Shown here: piece after piece, positions 54,242-63,036 of the stretch
How positions within the stretch are numbered: the stretch's first letter is position 1
Layout of the letters: each line of letters begins with the position of its first letter
From: Zunongwangia pacifica
Lineage (GTDB): Bacteria; Bacteroidota; Bacteroidia; Flavobacteriales; Flavobacteriaceae
Direction of reading: 5' to 3'
NCBI RefSeq assembly: GCF_023499215.1
Contig: NZ_JAKHSK010000011.1
Coordinates: 80,931-144,930, forward strand
DNA: 64,000 nucleotides
Program-made: the position numbers and the translations under genes
Notes under the pieces: model-generated
What the model saw: the letters and a program-made list of their open reading frames with translations, nothing else
Databases searched by the model: none
Told to the model about the DNA's origin: nothing

Positions 54242-55129
54242 TTATTCAGAATGATATAAGGATTTTATAATTCCATCGGCCAAACCAATTTTAGGCACAT
54301 AGATTTGGTGTGCTCTAGCCCATCTCATAGAATTCAGATAAATTCTAGATGCCGGAATAATTACATCTGCACGGTCATTCTTTAAGTCTAACTCAGTAAT
54401 CCTTTCTTCGTAATTATAGCTATTAAGCAATTCGTCGTACTTTTTAAGATAAGTAAGGCTTAAAGGCTTGCCTTCTTTTTTACCGCTGGTTTTAAAAATA
54501 TTATTAATATTCCCACCCGATCCTATAAGGCTAATATCCTGATATCCTTTAGTGGTTTCTCGCACCCAGGATTCCATTTCTCGCCAGGTTTTATTTTCTA
54601 CTAAATCATTTAGTAAACGTACCGTCCCTACTTTAAAAGATCTTGAAGCTATAGATTTTCCGTTACTGTAAAGTGTATATTCTGTACTTCCACCACCAAC
54701 ATCTACATACAGATAATTATGATCGCCCTGGATTAAGGCATGCAAATCTGTCGCTGCGATAATTGCAGCTTCGTGTGATCCATCAATGATTTCGATTTCG
54801 ATACCTGTTTTATTTTTAATGATCTGGGTAACGGCTTCACTATTTTTAGCTTCACGCATCGCTGATGTTGCACAGGCTTTATATTTTTCTACTCCATGTG
54901 CTTTCATTAACAAGCTAAAAGCTTGCATGGCATCTACCATACGATCCTGATTATTTTCAGAGATATTTTGCTTTAAAAAAACATCTGCTCCCAATCTTAT
55001 AGGCACGCGCACTAAAGATGTTTTTCTAAAGATGGCTTCCATTCCTTCTTTTTCAGTAATTGTAGAGACCAATAACCTAATGGCATTAGAACCTATATCT
55101 ATTGCTGCTAATTTCTTTTGTACTATCAC
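54242..55129 (-). CDS. ppx: Exopolyphosphatase, Ppx/GppA family
   Basis: A 295-residue ASKHA-fold enzyme that releases phosphate from the end of polyphosphate (or hydrolyses pppGpp). The phosphate loops are AAIDIGSNAIRLLVS (about residues 7-21) and YVDVGGGSTEYTLY (about 140-153). It is the short, single-core form without the extra C-terminal HD-like domain. The start overlaps the ppk1 stop by 4 bases (ATGA), so synthesis and breakdown enzymes for polyphosphate are coupled. Confidence 0.88.
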   Translation of the reverse strand: MIVQKKLAAIDIGSNAIRLLVSTITEKEGMEAIFRKTSLVRVPIRLGADVFLKQNISENNQDRMVDAMQAFSLLMKAHGVEKYKACATSAMREAKNSEAVTQIIKNKTGIEIEIIDGSHEAAIIAATDLHALIQGDHNYLYVDVGGGSTEYTLYSNGKSIASRSFKVGTVRLLNDLVENKTWREMESWVRETTKGYQDISLIGSGGNINNIFKTSGKKEGKPLSLTYLKKYDELLNSYNYEERITELDLKNDRADVIIPASRIYLNSMRWARAHQIYVPKIGLADGIIKSLYHSE

Positions 55130-57234
55130 TCCTTATAATTTTGGTTTTTATTTAAGTAATAATCGTAAAGTGCTTCCTGAGAGCGGACTCTAGGCTTCGT
55201 TTTTTTACGATAAGCATTGTTTTGCTTTTCTGAAAAAATACGAGCTTTTACATTATCACTCCAACTAATTTCAAAGCCATCGATTACTTCCTGTTTTATA
55301 TCTTTATCGTAAATAGGGCAGGCAATTTCTACACGATTATCAAGATTTCTAGACATTAAATCGGCCGAAGAAATATATACTCTTGGATTACCTGCATTCT
55401 CGAAAATATACACTCTTGGGTGCTCTAAAAATTTATCGACAACGCTAATGGCTTCAATATTCTCGCTCATACCGGGTACTCCTGGAATTAAACAGTTAAT
55501 CCCTCTAACGATTAATTTGATCTTAAGCCCAGCCCTGCTAGCCTGGTATAGTTTATCGATCATGGGGTAATCTGATAGACTGTTTAACTTTAGCTTAATC
55601 CCAGCGGGTTTCCCTTCAAGCTGATTATCGATTTCCTTTTGAATAAGCTTTGTTAAAACCGTTCTGGTATAATGTGGGGAGACAATTAAATGCCTGTATT
55701 TACTTACTTTATAATTGGTTTCAAAAAAGTCGAAAACCTTATTCACTTCTTTTAAGATCTCCTGATTAGCGGTAAAAAGGGTATAATCGGTATAAATTTT
55801 TGAAGTTGATTCATTAAAATTCCCCGTGCTTATAAAGCCGTATTTCTTTAATTTCCCATTGTTTTCTTCACGCTCGATTACACAGGTTTTACAATGCACT
55901 TTTAATCCAGGCACCCCAAAAATAAGCTTAACCCCTTCGCGCTGCATTTGCTCAGCATACTTTATGTTTGCTGCCTCATCAAAACGCGCTCTTAATTCTA
56001 TCTGAACTAAAACCTTCTTCCCATTTTTAACGGCATTAATTAAAGAACTGGCGATGTGCGATATTTTAGCCAGGCGATAAATCGTAATTTTAATCGTTTT
56101 TACTTTTGGATCTAAAGCAGCCTCTCGTAAAAACTTCACCACATAAGAGAAACTTTGATAAGGTGCATAAAGCATGTGGTCTTTTTTACCCGTACCCTGT
56201 ATTAAACTTGCTTGCAACGCAAGGCCGGGAATAGGAAGGGCTTCTTTGGTATCGTAAAGCAATTCTTTGCTTCCTAATCTAGGGAATCCCATGTAATCCC
56301 GACGGTTATGGTAACGTCCACCGGGAATAATACTATCGGCATGATCTATTCCCATTTTATTCATAAGGTAATTAAGTGTGGCCTTATCAATATTTTTATC
56401 GTAAACAAAACGAACAGGATCCCCTTTAATTCTATCTTTTACGCTTTCAGAAATTTTTTCTATAAAACTCTTACTAAGATCACTGTCAATATCTAATTCG
56501 GCATCCCTTGTAATCTTGATCATGTGTGCCGAAATAGTTTCATATTCAAAAATATTTAAAATACTATTAAGATTATACCGAATTAAATCGTCTAGAATAA
56601 TAATATATTTTTTATCATCATCAGATGGCAACATCACAAATCGCTCTATGCTTCGCGGAATTTCGATAAGAACATACTTACGCTCATGCACAGAACTTTT
56701 CATCAATTTCGAAATTTTCCCTGCCGGTTTGGGAGGTTTCATTTCCATTGTTACAGCCAGATAAGCGGCACTATCTTTTAAACTTGGTAATTCTTCTAAA
56801 TCGTTAAGTACAATAGTCACCAACGCCGGACTTACTTGAGAAAGAAAATAATCTTTTACAAATTTCTGCTGCGATTCAGAGACTTCTTTTTCATTAATCA
56901 CACAAATACCATGTTCCTCACGGAGCCGTTGTTGGATCTTCTCTAAAATCTTTAAACTTTCAGACTGTTGCTTTATCACTACTTTAGTAATATCTTCTAA
57001 AAGCTTACTGGCTTTCATACCACCCAACGCGCTTTTTCCTGCTTTTCCGGCAAGATCAATACGTTTTACAGTGGCATAGCGTACTTTAAAAAATTCGTCT
57101 AAATTATTACTGAAAATCCCTAAAAATCGGAGTCTTTCTATTAATGGTACGGTTTCATCTTCGGCTTCCTGTAAAACACGGGTATTAAATTGAAGCCAAC
57201 TCAATTCTCGATTGATGTACTTATTTTCCTGCAT
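55126..57234 (-). CDS. ppk1: Polyphosphate kinase 1
   Basis: A 702-residue PPK1 that builds polyphosphate from ATP. The N-domain starts YINRELSWLQFNTRVLQEA, the classic opening. The catalytic His lies in LKVHCKTCVIER (about residues 438-449), and the PLD-like loop reads STGNFNESTSKIYTDYTLFT (about 462-481). The C-terminus (SSADLMSRNLDNRVEIACPI) is complete. It is 3 bases downstream of sixA and overlaps ppx. Confidence 0.95.
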   Translation of the reverse strand: MQENKYINRELSWLQFNTRVLQEAEDETVPLIERLRFLGIFSNNLDEFFKVRYATVKRIDLAGKAGKSALGGMKASKLLEDITKVVIKQQSESLKILEKIQQRLREEHGICVINEKEVSESQQKFVKDYFLSQVSPALVTIVLNDLEELPSLKDSAAYLAVTMEMKPPKPAGKISKLMKSSVHERKYVLIEIPRSIERFVMLPSDDDKKYIIILDDLIRYNLNSILNIFEYETISAHMIKITRDAELDIDSDLSKSFIEKISESVKDRIKGDPVRFVYDKNIDKATLNYLMNKMGIDHADSIIPGGRYHNRRDYMGFPRLGSKELLYDTKEALPIPGLALQASLIQGTGKKDHMLYAPYQSFSYVVKFLREAALDPKVKTIKITIYRLAKISHIASSLINAVKNGKKVLVQIELRARFDEAANIKYAEQMQREGVKLIFGVPGLKVHCKTCVIEREENNGKLKKYGFISTGNFNESTSKIYTDYTLFTANQEILKEVNKVFDFFETNYKVSKYRHLIVSPHYTRTVLTKLIQKEIDNQLEGKPAGIKLKLNSLSDYPMIDKLYQASRAGLKIKLIVRGINCLIPGVPGMSENIEAISVVDKFLEHPRVYIFENAGNPRVYISSADLMSRNLDNRVEIACPIYDKDIKQEVIDGFEISWSDNVKARIFSEKQNNAYRKKTKPRVRSQEALYDYYLNKNQNYKE

Positions 57235-57236
57235 GC

Positions 57237-57740
57237 TTAACGTAAATTCTTTGGAAAAAGGGTTAGTAAGGTTTTACCTGATGATATAGAATCCCAACTA
57301 TGGTCTTCAAATTCTATAACGCACAGGCCGGTTGTTGGAATATTATCAAATTTGCGATCTCCCATGTGGTTTACCAAACTGGTAATCCCGGGATTATGCG
57401 AAAAAACAACTAGCGTTTCTATGGAATTTGGAGCTGAACGAATTATCTTTTTTAACTCCCCACTACTAAAAGTATATAATGATTTTTTTATCTGGAAATC
57501 TTCGTCCTTAATCCCTAATTTTTTCTTGAATATTTTCGCTGTTTTTTTAGCACGTACAGCATGACTACTCCAAAATAGCGTAGCATCTTCATTTATATTT
57601 TGCCTGAAAAATGTTTCAAAAACGCCTAAAACCACTTTTGCATCTTTAAAAGCCCTCTTTTTTAGAGGTCTTTCATCATCTGGCAAATTGTGTTTCCAGG
57701 AAGATTTTCCATGTCTCACTATAACTAACCGTTTCATCAT
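57237..57740 (-). CDS. sixA: SixA-type histidine phosphatase
   Basis: A 167-residue histidine-phosphatase family enzyme. The catalytic RHG is in LVIVRHGKSSWKH (about residues 5-17), and the second His is in VVFSHNPGITSL (about 108-119). SixA enzymes remove phosphate from phosphohistidine in signalling proteins. The frame opens with two Met codons; the first overlaps the pdxH stop by one base (TAATG). It is followed by ppk1 after 2 bases. Confidence 0.87.
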   Translation of the reverse strand: MMKRLVIVRHGKSSWKHNLPDDERPLKKRAFKDAKVVLGVFETFFRQNINEDATLFWSSHAVRAKKTAKIFKKKLGIKDEDFQIKKSLYTFSSGELKKIIRSAPNSIETLVVFSHNPGITSLVNHMGDRKFDNIPTTGLCVIEFEDHSWDSISSGKTLLTLFPKNLR

Positions 57741-58384
57741 TAAGGGGCTAAACGTTTATTATTCCATTTAGCATCTTCTTTAATGTAAGCAATACGATCG
57801 TGTAATCTGTTTTTGCGTCCCTGCCAAAACTCTATTGCAAACGGCTTTACAATATAACCGCCCCAATATTCTGGTTTAGGCACTTCCTGACCTTCATATT
57901 TATGTTCTACTTCAGCTAAGTTATTTTCTAATACTTCTCTGGAAGCAATTTCAGAACTTTGTGGTGATGCCCATGCACCTAATTGGCTACCACGTGGGCG
58001 AGAATGATAATATTCTGTCGCGGTTTCTTCATCTACTTTTTCTACAACTCCCTGTATAATCACCTGTCGCTCTGTAGAAGGCCAAAAAAATGATAAACAA
58101 ACATTAGGGTTTAAGGCTATGGCTTTTCCTTTTTCAGAATTAAAATTGGTATAAAAAATAAAACCATCAGCATCGTAGGATTTTAAAAGTACTACTCTCG
58201 ATTTTGGAAAACCGTCCAGACCAATCGTAGCAATCGTCATCGCATTTACCTCTCCTGCCCCGCCTGCGATTTCGGTCTCATTAAACCATTGTTCAAATAA
58301 TTGGAATGGATTATCAGAAATACTGCTTTCTAACAATTCATCTTTTTCATAAGATTGTCTATAATCCTGAAGATTCCTGCTCAT
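57740..58384 (-). CDS. pdxH: Pyridoxamine 5'-phosphate oxidase
   Basis: A 214-residue FMN enzyme that oxidises pyridoxine or pyridoxamine phosphate to PLP, the final step of vitamin B6 making and salvage. FMN contacts are visible in SRVVLLKSYDADGFIFYTNF (about residues 61-80) and in the C-terminal EFWQGRKNRLHDRIAY (about 186-201), which is the family signature. It is first in the pdxH-sixA-ppk1-ppx transcript. Confidence 0.95.
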   Translation of the reverse strand: MSRNLQDYRQSYEKDELLESSISDNPFQLFEQWFNETEIAGGAGEVNAMTIATIGLDGFPKSRVVLLKSYDADGFIFYTNFNSEKGKAIALNPNVCLSFFWPSTERQVIIQGVVEKVDEETATEYYHSRPRGSQLGAWASPQSSEIASREVLENNLAEVEHKYEGQEVPKPEYWGGYIVKPFAIEFWQGRKNRLHDRIAYIKEDAKWNNKRLAP

Positions 58385-58800
58385 TGCTTTATGTTTTTAA
58401 CTTTCCTAAAAAGGTATTTTTTTTACTAAAATCAACCTAAATCTTAGATCGATTTTACTCAATATTTATAGAAGCCGTAGGCTCTATTTGTTTACTGCAA
58501 TTTACAAGTTTTAAAAATAAGGTCGAAAAAAATTGCCCCTGTTTATAGCGATTTTCGAGAAAATTTTAAAGTATTTTTGATTTGCTGAAATGAAGTTGGT
58601 ATTCTAAAAAAGCAGTAACAATCCTACCAATCTTCAATTTGGAGAATGCATAGAATAAATTACAATCAATCCTAACTTAAAATCCCATCTAAAGCAAGAT
58701 TCTTCAGCAAAAACCAGAGTGATGCATGCGAAAAGCTTTTTGATAATTTCTGGGACATCCCAAGAACTAGAGACCTATAAATTAAAACTTCAATTAGGCA
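58385..58800. other. Intergenic region without recognisable gene
   Basis: These 416 bases lie between pdxH and the end of rnz, both leftward, and so must hold the pdxH promoter and the rnz terminator. I see no open frame of note, no strong hairpin and no RNA pattern. It may be a decayed gene or repeat. Confidence 0.4.
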
Positions 58801-59706
58801 TTAAAACTCAAAACTCTTACCATCTTCGGCCAGTGAAACATTAGGAAAAACCTCTTCGGCCTCCTTTTCAAATAGCTCAATATCAGGATATCTTGTAGAG
58901 TAATGCCCTAAAATTAATTGTTTTACGTTAGCTTTTTTGGCAATGGTTGCAGCCTGTTTTGCGGTGCTGTGCTTGGTAGGTTCGGTTAATTTAAGCTGCT
59001 CCTCTAAAAAAGTAGATTCGTGGTACAACACATCGATATTGGATAATTGCGGAATAATATTTTCAGAAAAAACAGTATCACTACAAAAAGCATAACTTTT
59101 AGGCGCGTCTCCAGGTTCTGTTACCAGTTCGTTTTTTATAAGCTCGCCTTCTTCAGAAACTACATCTTTTCCTTTTTTAAGGCTTTTAAACAATGTCACA
59201 TCTATATTATACTTTTTGGCTTCTTCCACTAACAATTTACGATCACCTTGTTTCTCCCTAAATAAAAATCCATTAGTGTACACCCGGTGTTTAAGCGGAA
59301 TGGTTTCTACGGAAAGTTTATTGTTTTCGTAAACTATTTCTGGTTCTGTTGAAGTCAATTCGTGAAAATACAACGGATATGGTGTCCAGGCATTGGATAG
59401 TTTAAGCTGAAGCAAAATCACTTCTTTTATTCCTTTTGGTCCATAAACATGAAGTTCTTTCTCCCGGTTTAACAGCATAAAAGTAGAGATAAGCCCTATT
59501 AAACCATAAAAATGATCGCCGTGCAAATGCGAAATAAAAATATGCTCGATTTTACCGAATTTAATCTTATTTTTTCGAAGCTGAACTTGTGTACCTTCCC
59601 CGCAATCGATTAAAAACATCTGATTTTGCATTGTTAAAACCTGGGAGGTGGGATTGGTTAAAGAACGTGGAGTGGCTGCGTAACAACCTAATATATCAAG
59701 CTTCAT
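58801..59706 (-). CDS. rnz: Ribonuclease Z
   Basis: A 301-residue metallo-beta-lactamase-fold endonuclease that cuts the 3' trailer of tRNA precursors. The zinc motif is FISHLHGDHFYGL (about residues 57-69), other ligands are in AFCSDTVFS (about 209-217) and LGHYSTRY (about 270-277), and PKG in HVYGPKGIKE marks the tRNA-binding arm region. Length is normal. It is last in a probable pyrR-pyrB-STAS-rnz transcript with 44-base gaps. Confidence 0.93.
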   Translation of the reverse strand: MKLDILGCYAATPRSLTNPTSQVLTMQNQMFLIDCGEGTQVQLRKNKIKFGKIEHIFISHLHGDHFYGLIGLISTFMLLNREKELHVYGPKGIKEVILLQLKLSNAWTPYPLYFHELTSTEPEIVYENNKLSVETIPLKHRVYTNGFLFREKQGDRKLLVEEAKKYNIDVTLFKSLKKGKDVVSEEGELIKNELVTEPGDAPKSYAFCSDTVFSENIIPQLSNIDVLYHESTFLEEQLKLTEPTKHSTAKQAATIAKKANVKQLILGHYSTRYPDIELFEKEAEEVFPNVSLAEDGKSFEF

Positions 59707-59750
59707 TAAAATCGATTTTAAAAAGAAATAGATGTTATTTTAGGAAGAAT

Positions 59751-60083
59751 TCAAAAACCAAGCTCTCGCTCTAATTCTTCCATCTGGATCACATCTTCGG
59801 CTTCTCTTAAAGTAGGCACTACAAATAATTCTTCAGGGATTTTATCTATATTAATAGCATCATTGGCAATTACAAAAGATTTTTTGTTAGCACGATGTAC
59901 GGTAGAAAGCTCTAAAAACCCCAATAACTCTTCTAACTCCAGTTCACCGTATTTTAAAATGTCCACCACCACGTTTTCATTTTCAAACTGGTGATGATTA
60001 GTGGTAAGCCTAGATGTGAAATCGGTTATAGAATCCTTATCATCTGTAATTAAAAGATAGTTTTCTTTCTTTTCAATTTTCAT
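59751..60083 (-). CDS. Small STAS-like protein upstream of rnz
   Basis: A 110-residue cytoplasmic protein. The pattern of short strands and helices, with NVVVDILKYGELELEELLGF (about residues 38-57) and NKKSFVIANDAINI (about 66-79), resembles an STAS/anti-sigma-antagonist fold, though the phosphorylated Ser is not evident. Similar proteins near rnz are sometimes called ribonuclease Z by proximity, but no metal site is present. The function is unknown. Confidence 0.6.
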   Translation of the reverse strand: MKIEKKENYLLITDDKDSITDFTSRLTTNHHQFENENVVVDILKYGELELEELLGFLELSTVHRANKKSFVIANDAINIDKIPEELFVVPTLREAEDVIQMEELERELGF

Positions 60084-60127
60084 TAGCCTCTTTTTGTAAG
60101 ATAAAGTACTAATTTAAAAAATAAAAT

Positions 60128-61057
60128 CTATTGCTTAATTTTTGAGGCCAATAAATATATCGCCGCCATTCGTATGGCCACACCATTTTGAACCTGATCT
60201 AATATAATTGCCTGATCACTATCGGCAACATCGCTGGTAATTTCTACCCCTCGATTAATTGGACCCGGGTGCATCACAATAATTTCTTTGTTCAGGCTAT
60301 TGAGTATTTTCTTAGTTAGGCCAAATTGCTGTGTATATTCTCTGGTAGAGGGAAAATAACTAATATCCATTCTTTCATTTTGCACCCTAAGCATATTGGC
60401 AACATCACACCATTCTAATGCTTTTATAAGATTGGTCTCTACCTCTACCCCTAAAGAATCTATATATTTAGGAATAAGCGTTTTTGGCCCACAAACTTTT
60501 ACGTTTGCTCCCTGTAATTTCAAAGCAAAAATGTTAGACAGTGCCACGCGACTATGCAAAATATCCCCTACAATCACCACATTTTTACCGGCCAACTCGC
60601 CTAAACGTTCGCGTATAGAATACGAGTCGAGCAGGGCTTGTGTTGGATGCTCGTGCGCTCCATCCCCTGCATTTACAATACTTGCTTTTACATGCTTAGA
60701 AAGAAAAATTCCTGCTCCCGGATTGGGGTGCCGCATCACCACCATATCCACTTTCATCGATAAGATGTTATTTACGGTATCGATAAGCGTTTCTCCTTTT
60801 TTTACTGAAGAAGAAGCTGCAGAAAAATTAATGGTATCTGCACTTAATCGCTTTTCGGCAAGCTCAAAAGAAAGACGGGTTCTTGTACTATTTTCGAAAA
60901 ATAAGTTGGCTATGGTAATATCACGTAACGAAGGAACTTTTTTAATAGGTCGGTTAATAACTTCTTTAAAATGATCGGCAGTATTAAAAATTAGGTCAAT
61001 ATCCGATTTTTGCAGGTACTTAATCCCAAGTAAGTGGTTAACACTTAATTCGCTCAT
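60128..61057 (-). CDS. pyrB: Aspartate carbamoyltransferase, catalytic subunit
   Basis: A 309-residue enzyme joining carbamoyl phosphate and aspartate in pyrimidine synthesis. The carbamoyl-phosphate site is FFENSTRTRLSFELAEKRL (about residues 53-71), and HPTQALLDSYSI (about 137-148) and HPGPINRGVEI (about 266-276) complete the active site. No regulatory pyrI gene follows. It starts 9 bases after pyrR, in one operon. Confidence 0.95.
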   Translation of the reverse strand: MSELSVNHLLGIKYLQKSDIDLIFNTADHFKEVINRPIKKVPSLRDITIANLFFENSTRTRLSFELAEKRLSADTINFSAASSSVKKGETLIDTVNNILSMKVDMVVMRHPNPGAGIFLSKHVKASIVNAGDGAHEHPTQALLDSYSIRERLGELAGKNVVIVGDILHSRVALSNIFALKLQGANVKVCGPKTLIPKYIDSLGVEVETNLIKALEWCDVANMLRVQNERMDISYFPSTREYTQQFGLTKKILNSLNKEIIVMHPGPINRGVEITSDVADSDQAIILDQVQNGVAIRMAAIYLLASKIKQ

Positions 61058-61065
61058 TACGCTAG

Positions 61066-61605
61066 TTATTTTGAAATAAGGTAAACAATATCTTCGCCTT
61101 CATTTTCCTTCCAGTTTACTTTTACTTTTTCCTCGTTTATGGCGTCTACCTGCCTGCCATTATAATCTGGCTGAATAGGTAAATGCCTGCTAAAACGACG
61201 ATCGATAAAACTTAACAATTCAATTTCTTTTGGTCTTCCAAAAGACTGGATTGCAGTTAGGGCTGCTCTTATACTTCTACCGGTATATAAAACATCATCG
61301 ATAAATACCACGCGCTTATCTTCTACCACAAAATCGATCCTGGTTTTATTGGCTTCTAAAGGTTTATCACTTCTACGGAAGTCATCCCGATAAAAAGTAA
61401 TGTCCAATTGGCCGGTTTTAAGATCTTTTAAATGATATTCCTTTTCCAAAATTTCCTGAAGTCTATTTAGTAAAAATATACCTCTTGGCTGTATACCGAT
61501 AAGAACAGTATTAGAAAAGTCAGAATGATTTTCTACAAGCTGGCAAGCCAGTCGTTGCAAAATTATTTGTACTTCTTTAGCGGTAAGTAGCACTTTTTGA
61601 CTCAT
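61066..61605 (-). CDS. pyrR: PyrR bifunctional protein / uracil phosphoribosyltransferase
   Basis: A 179-residue PRTase-fold protein. I start at ATG 61605 (MSQKVLLTAKEVQII); a longer frame to 61668 would run through the promoter region. The PRPP loop is VVFIDDVLYTGRSIRAAL (about residues 96-113), and the tail with SFIDRRFSRHLPIQPDY (about 135-151) carries residues that bind RNA in other PyrR proteins. No attenuator hairpin is seen in its short leader, so regulation by RNA binding is unproven here. Confidence 0.9.
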   Translation of the reverse strand: MSQKVLLTAKEVQIILQRLACQLVENHSDFSNTVLIGIQPRGIFLLNRLQEILEKEYHLKDLKTGQLDITFYRDDFRRSDKPLEANKTRIDFVVEDKRVVFIDDVLYTGRSIRAALTAIQSFGRPKEIELLSFIDRRFSRHLPIQPDYNGRQVDAINEEKVKVNWKENEGEDIVYLISK

Positions 61606-61634
61606 ATACTGGGTTGAAATGAAGGTTCGGAATG

Positions 61635-61669
61635 CAAAAATAAGGTATTTTTTGATTCTTCTAATCAAA
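61635..61669 (-). promoter_or_regulatory. Bacteroidota-type promoter of pyrR-pyrB
   Basis: On the minus strand TTTG (61666-61669) and TATTTTTG (61635-61642) are 23 bases apart, within the TTG-N17-23-TAnnTTTG range. The leader to the pyrR ATG (61605) would be about 25 bases. Confidence 0.6.
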
Positions 61670-61919
61670 TAAGATCATAGATTTTCTCAAAAAAATAAAT
61701 TATTAAAGGGCTTTTAGTCTCTAAATTTAAATTTTGAGGGCTAAAAAATACAGGAATCATAATAATAATTTACAAACGAATATTCTATTGACTATCAAAT
61801 AAATATAAACTACCTTTAAAACAAAAAGAGCCCTAAAGATTACTTAACATACCATACTTTTATTTCATTTTTTCTAAAAATTAATTTAACCCAAACATAA
61901 ATTCTAAAAACAATCAAAA

Positions 61920-62330
61920 ATGAAATTAATTTACAATGGTGGAAACCGAAGACTTTCCCGAGTTGTTAAACGTGCCAATGAAATATTATTAAGTAGTTTT
62001 TATTACATCGAAATAGAAAAATATCTTCAACAAAATTATGATGAAGAGACCTCATCTATTTTTATCAAAGAACTTCGATCTTTGAATAAAAGAGTTAGTA
62101 TTAAAGGTTTTTGGAACCCTATTCGTCGTGAACCTTTAAAATCAAAAAACGATTACATTTTAATTAATACGGCACATCTTAGCAAATCACATAGAACGCT
62201 TTTAGCGCAGCTGATTGCAGAATATCTTTTAATTCTCAATCAAAGCGAGCAATTATCTCGCATAATACCTTTTACTGATGAAACCAACATACCGGCAAAT
62301 TTTGGATCGATTGCCAAAAACTTTATGTGA
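61920..62330 (+). CDS. Hypothetical protein, 136 residues
   Basis: Not recognised. It has no signal peptide or membrane helix. It is basic at the N-terminus (NGGNRRLSRVVKRANEIL) and mostly helical with some strands. The word INTAHLSKSHRTLLAQLIAE (about residues 81-100) is probably a helix. It is a single rightward gene, 250 bases from pyrR with AT-rich flanks; a terminator lies about 140 bases after its stop. Confidence 0.55.
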   Translation: MKLIYNGGNRRLSRVVKRANEILLSSFYYIEIEKYLQQNYDEETSSIFIKELRSLNKRVSIKGFWNPIRREPLKSKNDYILINTAHLSKSHRTLLAQLIAEYLLILNQSEQLSRIIPFTDETNIPANFGSIAKNFM

Positions 62331-62468
62331 TCTAAAATTTAATAGTCTTAAAAGAAGAATTCATCAAAACAAAATCACTGTAAAACAGCAACTCAAAATA
62401 ATGAATAACAAGTTCTCTCTCTTATAATGATGAATCTTTTAAGTTATAAAAATCATAAGATCGAATTT

Positions 62469-62492
62469 GGACAGTTTTTACTGTCCTTTTTT
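62469..62492 (+). terminator. Intrinsic terminator upstream of the deaminase gene
   Basis: A 7-bp stem (ggacagt/actgtcc) with a 4-base loop is followed by six T. It lies 138 bases after the 61920-62330 stop and only about 30 bases before the deaminase start, so it may also act in the deaminase leader. Confidence 0.75.
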
Positions 62493-62520
62493 ATTTAGTT
62501 TTGACCTTGAAGAAAAATTA

Positions 62521-63003
62521 ATGATTATGACAGAGGACGATAAAAAATTTATGCGAAGGGCTATAGAACTAGCCGAAGAAGGTATGAATACCGGTGCTGG
62601 CGGACCTTTTGGAGCAGTCGTGGTTAAAGATGGAGAAATTATCGCTGAAGGATGGAATATAGTAACTTCCAGTAACGACCCTACAGCCCATGCCGAAATA
62701 ACCGCCATTAGAAGAGCCTGCGAAAATTTAAATGCATTTCAGTTAGAAGATTGTGTACTTTATACCAGTTGTGAGCCTTGCCCTATGTGTTTAGGTGCTA
62801 TCTATTGGGCTCGTCCTAAAAAAGTCTTTTATGCCTTAAACCATAGCGATGCTGCTAAAATTGGTTTCGACGATCAGTTTATTTATGAAGAACTGGATAA
62901 AGACATCGAAAATAGAAAAGTTCCTTTTGAAAATATTCTTAGAGAAGAAGGATTACCCGTTTTTGAAAAGTGGGACAAAAAAGAAAACCGAATCGATTAT
63001 TAA
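62521..63003 (+). CDS. Nucleoside/guanine deaminase, CDA fold
   Basis: A 160-residue zinc deaminase. I start at ATG 62521 (or 62527), as the longer frame from 62467 would run through a terminator. Zinc-site motifs are TAHAEITAIRRAC (HAE, about residues 58-70) and TSCEPCPMCLGAIYWAR (PCxxC, about 83-99). GGPFGAVVVKDGE near the start and the C-terminal length fit the GuaD type, which turns guanine into xanthine, better than TadA. Its last codons form part of the following terminator. Confidence 0.85.
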   Translation: MIMTEDDKKFMRRAIELAEEGMNTGAGGPFGAVVVKDGEIIAEGWNIVTSSNDPTAHAEITAIRRACENLNAFQLEDCVLYTSCEPCPMCLGAIYWARPKKVFYALNHSDAAKIGFDDQFIYEELDKDIENRKVPFENILREEGLPVFEKWDKKENRIDY

Positions 63004-63017
63004 GATTCGGTTTTTTT
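62984..63017 (+). terminator. Terminator overlapping the deaminase stop codon
   Basis: An 11-bp stem (aaaaccgaatc/gattcggtttt) is followed by more T. The left arm lies within the last codons, and the stop TAA (63001-63003) is in the loop. Across it lies the convergent gene 63037-63861. Confidence 0.85.
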
Positions 63018-63036
63018 ATGTTTACATTTCAATTTT

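Noticed and set aside
60396..60974. 192-residue plus-strand frame opposite pyrB
   Set aside because: Antisense of a well-supported essential gene; no family-like sequence.
61669..61919. Possible attenuator or RNA gene near pyrR
   Set aside because: Only weak, distant complementary words (agggctttt / aaagagccct) were seen, on the far side of the pyrR promoter.
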